From Anaeromicrobium sediminis (GTDB lineage Bacteria > Bacillota > Clostridia > Peptostreptococcales > Thermotaleaceae), in contig NZ_NIBG01000001.1 in assembly GCF_002270055.1 (NCBI RefSeq), positions 220,682 through 284,681 on the forward strand: a stretch of 64,000 nt of DNA, given 5' to 3'. Position 1 is the first letter of the stretch. Each line of letters begins with the position of its first letter. The translations under genes were made by a program, and so were the position numbers. A model generated the notes under the pieces. That model saw only the letters and a program-made list of their open reading frames with translations. It ran no database searches and was not told where the DNA came from. Shown one piece after another: positions 1 through 8,275 of this stretch.

Positions 1-309
1 TTTCAGTTGGTTAAGTATGATATAAATACAAAACAAGAAAAAGTTGTATTTGATTATGTTGTATTTGATTATGATGTATCATATATTCGTAGTTTTAAAA
101 AGAAAGGAAACTTTTTATTCATGAATACAACTATTAATACAACTGACCCGTCAACTTTGAGGACAATGACAGCCATAGATTCTAGAGACGATAGTATTTA
201 TATAATAAGTGATAATATTAAACCAACGACATCGATATATTTCTTTGACGACAATGAAAGGGAGTATTTGTATATAGACGAAAATGAATTGAAGATAATG
301 GATAACTAA
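1..309 (+). CDS. C-terminal part of an unidentified protein (cut by window edge)
   Basis: The frame is open from base 1 and ends at the TAA at 307-309, so only the last 102 residues are present and the real start lies outside the window. The fragment alternates short hydrophobic strands with turns and has phrases such as KYDINTKQEKVV and DSRDDSIYIISD, as in repeated beta-propeller blades of secreted clostridial proteins. That fold is an inference. A short in-frame duplication (VVFDY twice) lies near residues 16-25. A strong terminator follows directly. Confidence 0.6.
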   Translation, partial: FQLVKYDINTKQEKVVFDYVVFDYDVSYIRSFKKKGNFLFMNTTINTTDPSTLRTMTAIDSRDDSIYIISDNIKPTTSIYFFDDNEREYLYIDENELKIMDN

Positions 310-327
310 TAAATATGATTAATAAAG

Positions 328-372
328 TTTACTTATTACGCTTGGAATGTAAGTGTAATAAGTAAATTTTTT
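328..372 (+). terminator. Rho-independent terminator
   Basis: A 12-bp perfect stem (328-339 with 355-366) is followed by a run of seven T. It closes the gene at the left edge. Confidence 0.85.
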
Positions 373-553
373 TGAAATTTAATATAAAGATACATTTGAT
401 TAATACATACATTTACCATTAAATCTGAATCCTTTTACATGAATGTTCAAGGAACTGATGTTTATAGATATATAGAAGAAATGATCACAAGTATGCATAA
501 TGTATACGTTTTGGATATAATAGGAAATAATGAGTTTAATTAAAGAACTGAAG

Positions 554-713
554 GTACATAGATTAATGTCAAAAGCACATAGTTTAGTGTCAAAAACTAT
601 ATCAAAAGGTACATACTTTAATGTCAAAAATGTAATTAAAGATCAATAAAAATTACTAAATAATCACAAGTAATAACTTTAGTATCAAAATAGCACATAT
701 ATTAATGTCAATT
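554..713. repeat. Five copies of a 21-bp direct repeat
   Basis: Units start at 554, 575, 609, 670 and 693 and follow the pattern G(T/C)ACATAnnTTAnTGTCAAAA. The first two abut; the others are separated by 13, 40 and 2 bases. The fourth copy is the most divergent. Clustered 20-bp-class repeats of this kind occur at the ends of IS21-type elements, where they bind the transposase. No transposase gene is present beside them, so a solo remnant is the best guess. Confidence 0.7.
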
Positions 714-1340
714 GAATATTTAGGAGAAAGGTAGGTATTTTCAATATTTATAATCTCCGTCCAACTATACTTTAAATGTATATTTAGGGAATAGTTGGAT
801 AGAAAGAATATATGAGTACTATCTAAAACCTCTTCTTTTGACTTAATTACTGAATTTTTACTATACCTAAGTTTATTAGTTTTATATATAATTAATCATA
901 CTTTAAATTTATTATTGATTTTATTATAGCTTTTATAATGATTTATTAATGATTCTATTTATAATTAAAATTTAAATTTTATTATATATTTTTTCATCCT
1001 GCTAATTTGAGTTATTTAACTTCAAATATGAATTTTGTAATTTTCATAATAATTTTGGATATTTTTTACTATTTATGCTTTTATACATTTTACTAATAAT
1101 GTAATTTTTCAAACCACTCCCCTTCCCTATCTACTATTTGAGAAACAAAGATTAAAAACTGTAAATGAACATAAGTCCACTTACAGTTTTTATCTGAACA
1201 ACCATTTGATATCTATTCAAAATACCAATTTCACATATATTCTTAATAAAAATAAATACAAAAACACATAGTCTGCTCCAGACATTAAGCGATTCATTAA
1301 AATATTTACGTAATGCCCTTAGCAAACTCATATTTATATT
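714..1340. other. Gene-free AT-rich stretch
   Basis: I see no coding frame with a start and ribosome binding site here. The only structure is a 12-bp perfect hairpin (1153-1164 with 1181-1192, 16-base loop) that could terminate transcription from either side. Confidence 0.5.
1153..1192. terminator. Hairpin, possible bidirectional terminator
   Basis: A 12-bp stem flanks a 16-base loop, and the T-rich arm is part of the stem. It lies 150 bases downstream of the methyltransferase gene, which is read leftward. Confidence 0.45.
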
Positions 1341-2177
1341 TTATTTTGTAGCTTTATAAAAAGTAACACCTTTATCATTATATAATCCATCATTCTCTAA
1401 TATGTTTTGGTAATTTTCAACTTTTTTGAAGTTTAGTTTTTCAAAAATATTTTTAAGATCATCTCCATCAAAATAGTGATTCCAAAAACGATATATTTTA
1501 TAATTATTTTCTTCATCAATAATTATATTTTGATCTAATATTGCTTTATTTTCTAGAAAATGACTTGATTGGGATAAACATAAATATGGTTCATCTTGCC
1601 AAAATCCACCTTCAGAAAACTCCCAATTTCTTTCGAACTTCAAATTATCAATAGTATATTTATTAAGAGCATCAAAGATAAAAATGCCACCTGGTTTTAA
1701 TGCATCATAAACTTTTTTTAAAAATACTTCTCTTTCTTCTATAGACAAAACTCCAAAGTCACAGTAAATCATAATGATTAGATCAAATTTATCTTTAAAA
1801 TCTAAGTCTAAATAATCTTTACAAATATAGTTCACATCTAAATTATTTTGTTTTGCTCTATTCTTAGCATATTCTATTGAGTTTTGAGAGAAATCTACAC
1901 CCGTAACCGTATATCCTTTCTTTGCAAATTTTTCTGTATATAGACCTGGACCACATCCTAAATCTAAGATCTCACCATCGGTTTTACCAAATTCTTTTAG
2001 TATCCACCTTACTGTTTTATCAATACTTTCTTCCTTCCTACTTGCAATATTAATATCTGTATTTATATGAATTTCAAGTAATTGTTCTGAAATATACTTA
2101 TCCGTCCACATAATTGCTGTGCCTTTATCATAAGGTTTCACATCATTTACTAAACTTATAATTTTTTGAATATCCAC
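1341..2177 (-). CDS. Class I SAM-dependent methyltransferase
   Basis: A 278-residue soluble protein with the SAM-binding motif I ILDLGCGPGLYTEKFA near residue 95, followed by the acidic GVDFS strand end and a motif IV-like FDLIIMIYCDFGVL. This is the Rossmann-like methyltransferase fold; the substrate cannot be read from the sequence. The start is a GTG at 2177, chosen because AAAGGAG lies 6 bases upstream. The gene stands alone and is divergent from the unknown gene at 2385. Small-molecule methylation is the likely role. Confidence 0.85.
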   Translation of the reverse strand: MDIQKIISLVNDVKPYDKGTAIMWTDKYISEQLLEIHINTDINIASRKEESIDKTVRWILKEFGKTDGEILDLGCGPGLYTEKFAKKGYTVTGVDFSQNSIEYAKNRAKQNNLDVNYICKDYLDLDFKDKFDLIIMIYCDFGVLSIEEREVFLKKVYDALKPGGIFIFDALNKYTIDNLKFERNWEFSEGGFWQDEPYLCLSQSSHFLENKAILDQNIIIDEENNYKIYRFWNHYFDGDDLKNIFEKLNFKKVENYQNILENDGLYNDKGVTFYKATK

Positions 2178-2384
2178 ACTATTCTCCTTTCATCATCTAG
2201 AAAATTTATCGATTTTCCCTAATATAGTCATCTAACCTAAGTTGTACATTAAACATACTTTGAAATATGCATTGAGCCATTTGTAATATTAGTCCAGAAA
2301 TGGTTTACTATACAATGAAAGAACCTTAACTCAGTATTCATCATATTATGATAGCAATACAAAATTGATGGAGGGAAATACTTT

Positions 2385-2828
2385 ATGCATCCTTTGATGT
2401 TTCAATCATATGATGAAATTTCCAAATATATATTAGGCTTATTGAACAGTTCTAGCCAACAAATCCTATTGATAGATGGCATTATATATAACTTACTGGT
2501 AAATACAATATTTAATGACCATATAGAGTTCCAAGAATTCATGAATGAATGGAATGACGCTAGCTACTATCATTTCCAATGTGAAGGTTACATGAAAACC
2601 TTAGTTGTTACAAAATGTTATTCTCACATGAGTATTTATTATTTTATCAATAACCTTATTATTCCTGCTGAAAAGCACTTTGCGGAATCATTAAAACATT
2701 TCTCTAAGATAAAAGTAATTCCTGAATTAACACATACTGAACAATTCAAACTCCTACCTAAAAAAGTTGATGATCTTAAAAAAATTGCTATTCAAATTAA
2801 AGAAGGCATAAAATTATATTCTTTATAA
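2385..2828 (+). CDS. Hypothetical protein
   Basis: A 147-residue protein with an ATG start behind GGAGG. It has no signal peptide or membrane segment. The sequence is mixed helical with several aromatic and Cys/His residues (HFQCEGY, TKCYSHMS), but the Cys are too scattered to call a metal site. I do not recognise the family. A 16-bp stem terminator follows, so it is a single-gene unit. Confidence 0.65.
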   Translation: MHPLMFQSYDEISKYILGLLNSSSQQILLIDGIIYNLLVNTIFNDHIEFQEFMNEWNDASYYHFQCEGYMKTLVVTKCYSHMSIYYFINNLIIPAEKHFAESLKHFSKIKVIPELTHTEQFKLLPKKVDDLKKIAIQIKEGIKLYSL

Positions 2829-2862
2829 AAATATACTGACAATTTGAAGTAACATAAAAAGA

Positions 2863-2898
2863 TATAAATAGACTATGGCCATCCATAGTCTATTTATA
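2863..2898 (+). terminator. Terminator hairpin
   Basis: A 16-bp perfect stem with a 4-base CCAT loop lies 35 bases after the stop of the gene at 2385-2828. Confidence 0.75.
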
Positions 2899-3058
2899 TT
2901 GAGTTTGAGAGTTTAAAATCTCTATTTAATTCCTATGACTTTTTTATCAAATTTCAACATTTCCCTACCAAATATTTGTAATTTGCCAATACTTGTAATA
3001 TAATATATTTTGTTCGTTTATTATATTTGTGAAATTAGACATTTTAAGGAGTTGCTTC

Positions 3059-3712
3059 ATGGAAAAGAAACATACAACCATATTATGTATAGTATTATTA
3101 GTCATATGTATAGTTTTTGTCCTAGGGTCGAATTTTGATCATTCTTTCTCCCCTTCTGCAAATTACCATTCATTAAAAATAGATTATACGAATGAAGAAA
3201 TTCATGGAATTTTGAAAGATCATTATAGAACTAAAAATCTATATGTAAACTATATTGGCTCTAACAAATATCGATATCTATATTCATTAGAACCATTAAC
3301 TATGAATAATATTGACAAGGAAACTTTAGATCTTCTCAATTTTACTACCATCGGTGTTAATTTAAAAACGGGAAATATATTTAATAATAGTACTGGAGAA
3401 TGTATTGGTAGTATAGGGAAAATTAGCAAAGAATTTAACATACTAACTCCAGAAGAATCAATCTTGCTTCTAGACCGTAAATTAATTGCTAAGAAAAATA
3501 CTATGGCATCTTTAATATCATTTAGATCATTCAATAAGGGAAATATTATTATCAAAGAACAAGTAACGACAAAAAATAACTTATCTGACACTGCTGTTTC
3601 ATTTATTATCAACCCAGTGACTAGACAGGTATATGATCTAAAATCGGGAGATTTTGTTTTCTTCTTAGATGAGCCACGGTCTATGACATATACTTCTAAA
3701 AAGAATCTTTAA
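3059..3712 (+). CDS. Membrane-anchored hypothetical protein
   Basis: The start is the ATG at 3059, with AAGGAG 7 bases upstream. A GTG at 3029 would give ten more residues but lacks a binding site. The 217-residue product begins with a positively charged tip and one hydrophobic segment (about residues 6-24), then a polar extracellular domain with no recognised motif. It is probably a membrane-tethered or secreted protein. It is monocistronic, with a terminator directly behind. Confidence 0.65.
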   Translation: MEKKHTTILCIVLLVICIVFVLGSNFDHSFSPSANYHSLKIDYTNEEIHGILKDHYRTKNLYVNYIGSNKYRYLYSLEPLTMNNIDKETLDLLNFTTIGVNLKTGNIFNNSTGECIGSIGKISKEFNILTPEESILLLDRKLIAKKNTMASLISFRSFNKGNIIIKEQVTTKNNLSDTAVSFIINPVTRQVYDLKSGDFVFFLDEPRSMTYTSKKNL

Positions 3713-3718
3713 AAAGTT

Positions 3719-3751
3719 ACCCCATTAAGCACATTTACTTAGTGGGGTTTT
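3719..3751 (+). terminator. Rho-independent terminator
   Basis: An 11-bp stem (with one G-U pair) ending in GGGG is followed by TTTT, 7 bases after the stop codon at 3712. Confidence 0.85.
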
Positions 3752-3815
3752 ATAATATATTTCATACTTCTTCCAAGGGAACATAATATAATTATGGTAA
3801 ACCATTATGTAGTTA

Positions 3816-3844
3816 TAAAAAAGGCATGCCATCACTGGCACGCT
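3816..3844 (-). terminator. Terminator of the grdX-led operon
   Basis: On the minus strand the stem GCGTGCCA/TGGCATGC (one G-U pair, loop of 4) runs into six T. It sits directly after the stop at 3846 and would end the transcript that begins upstream of grdX. Confidence 0.8.
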
Positions 3845-3845
3845 C

Positions 3846-4559
3846 CTATTCTAATTCAATCCCTACATATTTTCTATCTTCATAAACTTTTCTTTTTATT
3901 CTAATACTCTTTCCTACAAGGATGGAATAATCCTTCTTCATACGCTGAAACACCTTTCTAGTAGTATCATAAAAGACTTGTGATTTTCTTTGTAAGTCTA
4001 ACAACCAAGCTCCTTCATAATAATCGTACTCTGGTATCTCTACAGGGTTATTATGTATTAGTACATAGTTTTTAATCTTCCTATGCATTTCCTTATTATG
4101 GATTTGTAATTGACCATTTAATGTTACATCAGATAAATGTAGACACCATGCCTTATTGTCACTACATTGGTCCATTATAAGTTTTATATCTTCCTCTAAT
4201 TCATTAAGTTCAAATTCCAATTCTCCTGACATTTCGTCTGCCATTTTCCTAAACCTTTTATAAGACATTATGCCATCTGTATCTTCCCCTACCATATTTA
4301 ATAAATAGTAGCTTAAGCTTCTAAGTTTATCATTAAAATTATGGAATGTTAAAGTAGGTACTTTAGCATCTTTATCTTCCTCTATATTATAGTCCTTTAT
4401 CTTTTTATCTAACTCTCTTAAATAGGCCTTATAGCGGTCTAATTCTATTTGAGTAGTTATTATAAGATATCTAAGGTATAAAATAAAATCTTCCTTCGTC
4501 TCAAAATCAAAAACGTCATAGTTAAATATTTCTTGAATTTCTTCATTTATCTCATCCAT
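3846..4559 (-). CDS. Hypothetical protein, last gene of the grd operon
   Basis: A 237-residue, strongly acidic, largely helical soluble protein. The N-terminal half is probably coiled coil (ELDRYKAYLRELDKKIKDYN; ELEFELNELEEDIKLI). I recognise no catalytic motif. It starts 4 bases downstream of the hydrolase gene, so the two are probably co-translated and it belongs to the amine-reductase transcript by position. A terminator follows its stop. Its function is unknown; it could also be an unrelated gene at the end of a long operon. Confidence 0.65.
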   Translation of the reverse strand: MDEINEEIQEIFNYDVFDFETKEDFILYLRYLIITTQIELDRYKAYLRELDKKIKDYNIEEDKDAKVPTLTFHNFNDKLRSLSYYLLNMVGEDTDGIMSYKRFRKMADEMSGELEFELNELEEDIKLIMDQCSDNKAWCLHLSDVTLNGQLQIHNKEMHRKIKNYVLIHNNPVEIPEYDYYEGAWLLDLQRKSQVFYDTTRKVFQRMKKDYSILVGKSIRIKRKVYEDRKYVGIELE

Positions 4560-4563
4560 ATTA

Positions 4564-5421
4564 TTACTTCACCCTTTTCTTAAAATGTCCTGCTATATAC
4601 CAATCTACACTTAATAGGTCATCCTCTGTTATGTGCCTTAATCGTCTTTCAAGCTTTTCTAATATAGCATTTCTATTATAACCCAATTCCTCTACAATTT
4701 CACCTATTTTGATATAACGGTCTATGGTCTCCTCCATTTTTTCCCTAGGGATTTTTTCGTCCACATGGGCTTCTACAAAGTATTCTGCATCATAAGAAAG
4801 TATCTTCTCTCCTAATCTACGTACCCCGTCTACAGTCCAACTCCACTCCCCATTATAAATATCCACAAATAAGCTATCACCTATAAAAAGGGTTTTTTCT
4901 TTAGTTGAATATATAAAAGTTGAATCAGGAGAATGGTTTCCTCCCACATGTTCTAAAATACATATATGGTTTCCAATATCTATGCTTATAGATTTTTCAA
5001 AGATCACTTCTGGGACCTTTAACTCTATATTTCTATCTTCTTTAAATTCTGCTTTTATTTTCTCACTACAAAACTCTATCTCTTCTCCCATGGCCACTCT
5101 CTCATCAAGAGCCTCATCTGACCAATCAAGTCCCATCATGTCTTTTATCTTATTTGCCGTATACTTATGACAAAATGTTAGTGCATCCATCTCTTTAATT
5201 CCAAATACATGATCCCAATGCCAATGGGTTATGGCTAGAAGTCTCTTTTTATATATTCCTAAATTGTCTAACTGGCATAAAAATGTTTTTGCATGATCTG
5301 TTGAGTTTCCTCCATCCACTATTAAAACCTTATCATCCCCTACTATGGCTGCCAATATTGGTCTATCTGTTTCTTCCACAGGAGGCATATAATATATATT
5401 GTTGCTAAATTTTTTAAGCAT
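4564..5421 (-). CDS. Metallo-beta-lactamase-fold hydrolase
   Basis: A 285-residue protein with the dinuclear metal motif THWHWDH (about residues 67-73), a downstream GGNHSPDS histidine and a GDSLF aspartate, and a late EAHVD histidine, in the order expected for the MBL fold. The start is the ATG at 5421, because GGAGGG lies 7 bases before it; the in-frame ATG at 5451 has no binding site. It lies in the grd-type operon between the transporter and an unknown gene. Members of this fold cleave esters, thioesters or other bonds, so it might process a product or a methylated substrate. That link is inference. Confidence 0.85.
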   Translation of the reverse strand: MLKKFSNNIYYMPPVEETDRPILAAIVGDDKVLIVDGGNSTDHAKTFLCQLDNLGIYKKRLLAITHWHWDHVFGIKEMDALTFCHKYTANKIKDMMGLDWSDEALDERVAMGEEIEFCSEKIKAEFKEDRNIELKVPEVIFEKSISIDIGNHICILEHVGGNHSPDSTFIYSTKEKTLFIGDSLFVDIYNGEWSWTVDGVRRLGEKILSYDAEYFVEAHVDEKIPREKMEETIDRYIKIGEIVEELGYNRNAILEKLERRLRHITEDDLLSVDWYIAGHFKKRVK

Positions 5422-5442
5422 AATCTTCCCTCCAACAAAATA

Positions 5443-5468
5443 TAAGGACATATTTAAATATGCCCTTA
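5443..5468 (-). terminator. Palindrome between transporter and hydrolase genes
   Basis: A 26-base near-perfect palindrome (TAAGGGCAT with its complement, one G-U) is followed on the minus strand by TATTTTG. It may reduce transcription of the two distal genes or protect the upstream mRNA end. Confidence 0.4.
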
Positions 5469-5506
5469 TGTTATCATAATTTATATGGTTTTAAAAGGAT
5501 TGATTA

Positions 5507-6862
5507 CTAAAATATGCCCGTGATCATAATGATTCCTACAGCTATTGGAACAATATATTTAACTATAAATCTCCAACTATTACTTACTTTAATATTAGTA
5601 GATCCAATATTGGTATCTTCCATGAATTTTTCAAATTTCCATACATATGCTGTGTATATGGATATTAGTAAAGCACATAAGGTAAGTAGTATGTTTCCAG
5701 ATACGAAATCTACAAGTCCAAATAAATCTCTACCTAATATTTTAATATGACTCCATGGACCTTGAGATAGGATAGGTCCCATTCCAACTAGGAACATGGC
5801 TCCTATTGAATACCATACAGCTTTTTTTCTACTAACTTTAAATATTCCCTCTACAGTACTAGCTACTGGTTCTAAGAATCCAAGGGCCGATGTTATTCCA
5901 GCTAAAGTTATTAGGAAGAAGAACATTCCTCCAAAGAAATTGCCAAATGGTATTTTAGAAAAGAGTTTTGGCATGGTAATAAAAAGTAGACCAGGGCCTG
6001 CATCAGGTGACATCCCGAAGGCAAAAAGTGCTGGAAATATAACTAATCCTGAGATGAAAGCAACTGCCGTGTCAAATATTACTACCAAAATTGAATCCTT
6101 AGGAACGTCTGTAGTCTTTGGACTCAAATAACTTCCATATACAAAAGCAGAAGCCATACCTATTCCAACAGAGAAAAAGGCCTGACCTAGTGCAGCTAAA
6201 GCAACACTACCGTTAATTTTACTAAAGTCCGGTGTTAGGTACCATCTAAGACCATCTATTGAATTTTCTAAAGTCAATGATCTTATGGCCAAAACTATTA
6301 ACATTATAAATAGGGCTGGCATCATGTATTTACAAGCCTTTTCTATGCCCTTCTCAATTCCCTTAGTAGCTATTATTCCTGTTATTCCTAATGCTAATAC
6401 AGTATATGCAATAAGTTGAGTAGGATTTGACATGAAGTTCTTATAAACAAGACCAATCTCCTCAACAGAAGCTCCATCGAATTGACTAAATGAAATTTTA
6501 AAGAAATAACTTATGACAGAGCCAATGACCATTGGATAATAAGTCATTATTAAAAATACAGCTATAGTTCCTGTCCATCCTATAGATACCCAAAAGCTAC
6601 CTTTTCCTTCTATCTTTCTCATACCCATTATGGGATTTTCTTGTGCTTTTCTACCTAAACTAATTTCAGAAATAAACAAAGGGATGCATATAACTATACA
6701 AATGGCGAAATATAAGAATAAAAAGGCTCCTCCTCCATTCATACCAACCATATAAGGAAATCTCCATATGTTCCCCAGACCTATGGCAAATCCAGCCGTA
6801 GCCATTATGAATCCAAAACGACTTGCCCAATTTTCCCTTTTTTTACTTTTCACATTACTCAT
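5507..6862 (-). CDS. Sodium-dependent amino-acid/amine transporter, NSS (SNF) family
   Basis: A 451-residue integral membrane protein with about 11 hydrophobic segments. The N-terminal signature WASRFGFIMATAGFAIGLG followed by NIWRFPY is the unwound TM1 substrate and Na+ site of the LeuT/MhsT family; 11 segments and about 450 residues are typical of bacterial members. It imports a small amino acid or derivative with Na+. It sits 86 bases after the selenoprotein gene and is read in the same direction, so it most likely supplies the reductase substrate (glycine, sarcosine, betaine or similar). Which one cannot be told from the sequence. Confidence 0.93.
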   Translation of the reverse strand: MSNVKSKKRENWASRFGFIMATAGFAIGLGNIWRFPYMVGMNGGGAFLFLYFAICIVICIPLFISEISLGRKAQENPIMGMRKIEGKGSFWVSIGWTGTIAVFLIMTYYPMVIGSVISYFFKISFSQFDGASVEEIGLVYKNFMSNPTQLIAYTVLALGITGIIATKGIEKGIEKACKYMMPALFIMLIVLAIRSLTLENSIDGLRWYLTPDFSKINGSVALAALGQAFFSVGIGMASAFVYGSYLSPKTTDVPKDSILVVIFDTAVAFISGLVIFPALFAFGMSPDAGPGLLFITMPKLFSKIPFGNFFGGMFFFLITLAGITSALGFLEPVASTVEGIFKVSRKKAVWYSIGAMFLVGMGPILSQGPWSHIKILGRDLFGLVDFVSGNILLTLCALLISIYTAYVWKFEKFMEDTNIGSTNIKVSNSWRFIVKYIVPIAVGIIMITGIF

Positions 6863-6948
6863 TTAATCCCTCCCACTAAATTCTTAGAATTTAATTAAGG
6901 CGGTTATATCTTCTTATTCTATATAGATTCAACAACCGCCCCTTTCAT

Positions 6949-8259
6949 TTACTCCAATATGGTTTGTTCCTCTATCTCCGTACCTATTAACTGAAGAGCC
7001 TTTTCTATTAATCCTCTTCTTAAGTCACGTTCTTTTATTAAATCTAGTTTAGGGTTACCTAGTGGATAAGGTATGGATACAGTAGGGACTATTCTATTAG
7101 CTCCCACCGATTCCGATATAGGTACTATGGTGGATAAATGTACTACAGGAATACCGTACTTTTCTATTCCCTTTACCATGGTTGCACCGCAACGAGTACA
7201 AGTGCCTCATGTAGATGTAAGTAATACGCCATCAACTTTAGCATCAAACAATTCCTTTCCTATATCTTTTCCAAACTCTTTTCCATTAGAAACGGATGTA
7301 CCCGTTCCAGTTGTGGTGAAAAAGTATTCGTATACCTTTCCTATAACACCTTCTGTCTCTAAATCTCTTAATACATCTAGAGGCAATACCCTATTAGGAT
7401 CTTCATTAGCATATATGGGATCATACCCACCATGGATAGTCTCATAAAAATCAGAAGTCAAACTATCCACATCATTTATTAAATATTTACCGTATTTAGA
7501 TGCACTAGCTGATTCTATTCTATCAGGATTGTTTTTAGGTACTATTCCTCCACTAGTTACTATAGCTATAGTTGCTTTCCTTAAGTCCTTAATAGGTTTA
7601 GCTGGATCTACCTTATCAAACACTGGCATAGGTAATTCTGTAGTAAAATCTTCATTGTTAAATCTAGCCAATAACATGTCTACAGCCCTTTGAGATCCTC
7701 TTTTTTCAGAGAATACAGTTTTTCTAATGCCCTTTGGAATATAGCCATCTATCTGAGGACTATCTAACTCTATATCCCATAATAACTTTTTAGAAATGGA
7801 TACCATCTTCTTTAGGGCTCTCCTCATACCACTAGCCGAATCACCAGTAGATATTATATAAGAATTTTCATTACATATTTCAACCCCTGGATTCTCTTCA
7901 TACATACCAGTGACTACAGGTATATTTAACTCTTTATTAACAATTTGAGCTACACCTGCACAAGCCATACCGTATCTTCCTGCATTAAACGACGGGCCTG
8001 CTATTACTATATCTGGTTCATATTCTTTAATACTCTTGGAAATGATTTTTATTGCTTCATCCTTATTTTCATTGAAATAATTATCTCCACATATTAAAGT
8101 TCCTACCACTTCTATGGAGTCATCACATAAGTTTTCAAAGGCCAAACCAGGACCTATAGGACCTTTTTTCATAATAGGTTCTATATGAGCCATATCCTCA
8201 CCACCTATTTGACCAAAGAACTGATTTAAATAATAAATTACTTTATATTTTTTATTCAT
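6949..8259 (-). CDS. grdB: Glycine/sarcosine/betaine reductase component B, selenoprotein subunit (GrdB/GrdF/GrdH family)
   Basis: This is one 436-residue reading frame with an in-frame UGA at 7207-7209, read as selenocysteine 351. Without read-through it splits into 350- and 76-residue pieces. Around the UGA the sequence is LLTST-U-GTCTRCGATMVK, the UxxCxxC redox motif of this family, and the total length equals the family norm. The N-terminus (YYLNQFFGQIGGED) and VICGDNYF-like block also match. Component B splits the C-N bond of an amine together with the pyruvoyl subunit, passing an Se-carboxymethyl group to protein A. GGAGGG precedes the ATG. A 5-bp hairpin 13 bases past the UGA is a SECIS candidate. 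The symbol stands for the family; the substrate is not settled. Confidence 0.93.
7181..7193 (-). promoter_or_regulatory. Candidate bacterial SECIS hairpin of the grdB-type gene
   Basis: Thirteen bases after the UGA the mRNA can form GTTGC-GGT-GCAAC, a 5-bp stem with a GGU apical loop. Bacterial SelB recognises a short hairpin just behind the UGA with a G/U-containing loop, so position and loop fit. The fold was judged by eye. Confidence 0.6.
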
Positions 8260-8275
8260 CCTATTCCCTCCCTTC

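Noticed and set aside
400..627. 75-residue frame on the minus strand
   Set aside because: It exists only because the 21-bp repeats keep one frame open; there is no ribosome site and the sequence is repetitive.
554..713. CRISPR array
   Set aside because: The copies are spaced irregularly (0 to 40 bases), diverge from one another and no cas gene is near.
6949..8259. grdB-type gene as a pseudogene broken by a stop
   Set aside because: The stop is UGA exactly in the selenocysteine position, and the family length and motifs are intact.
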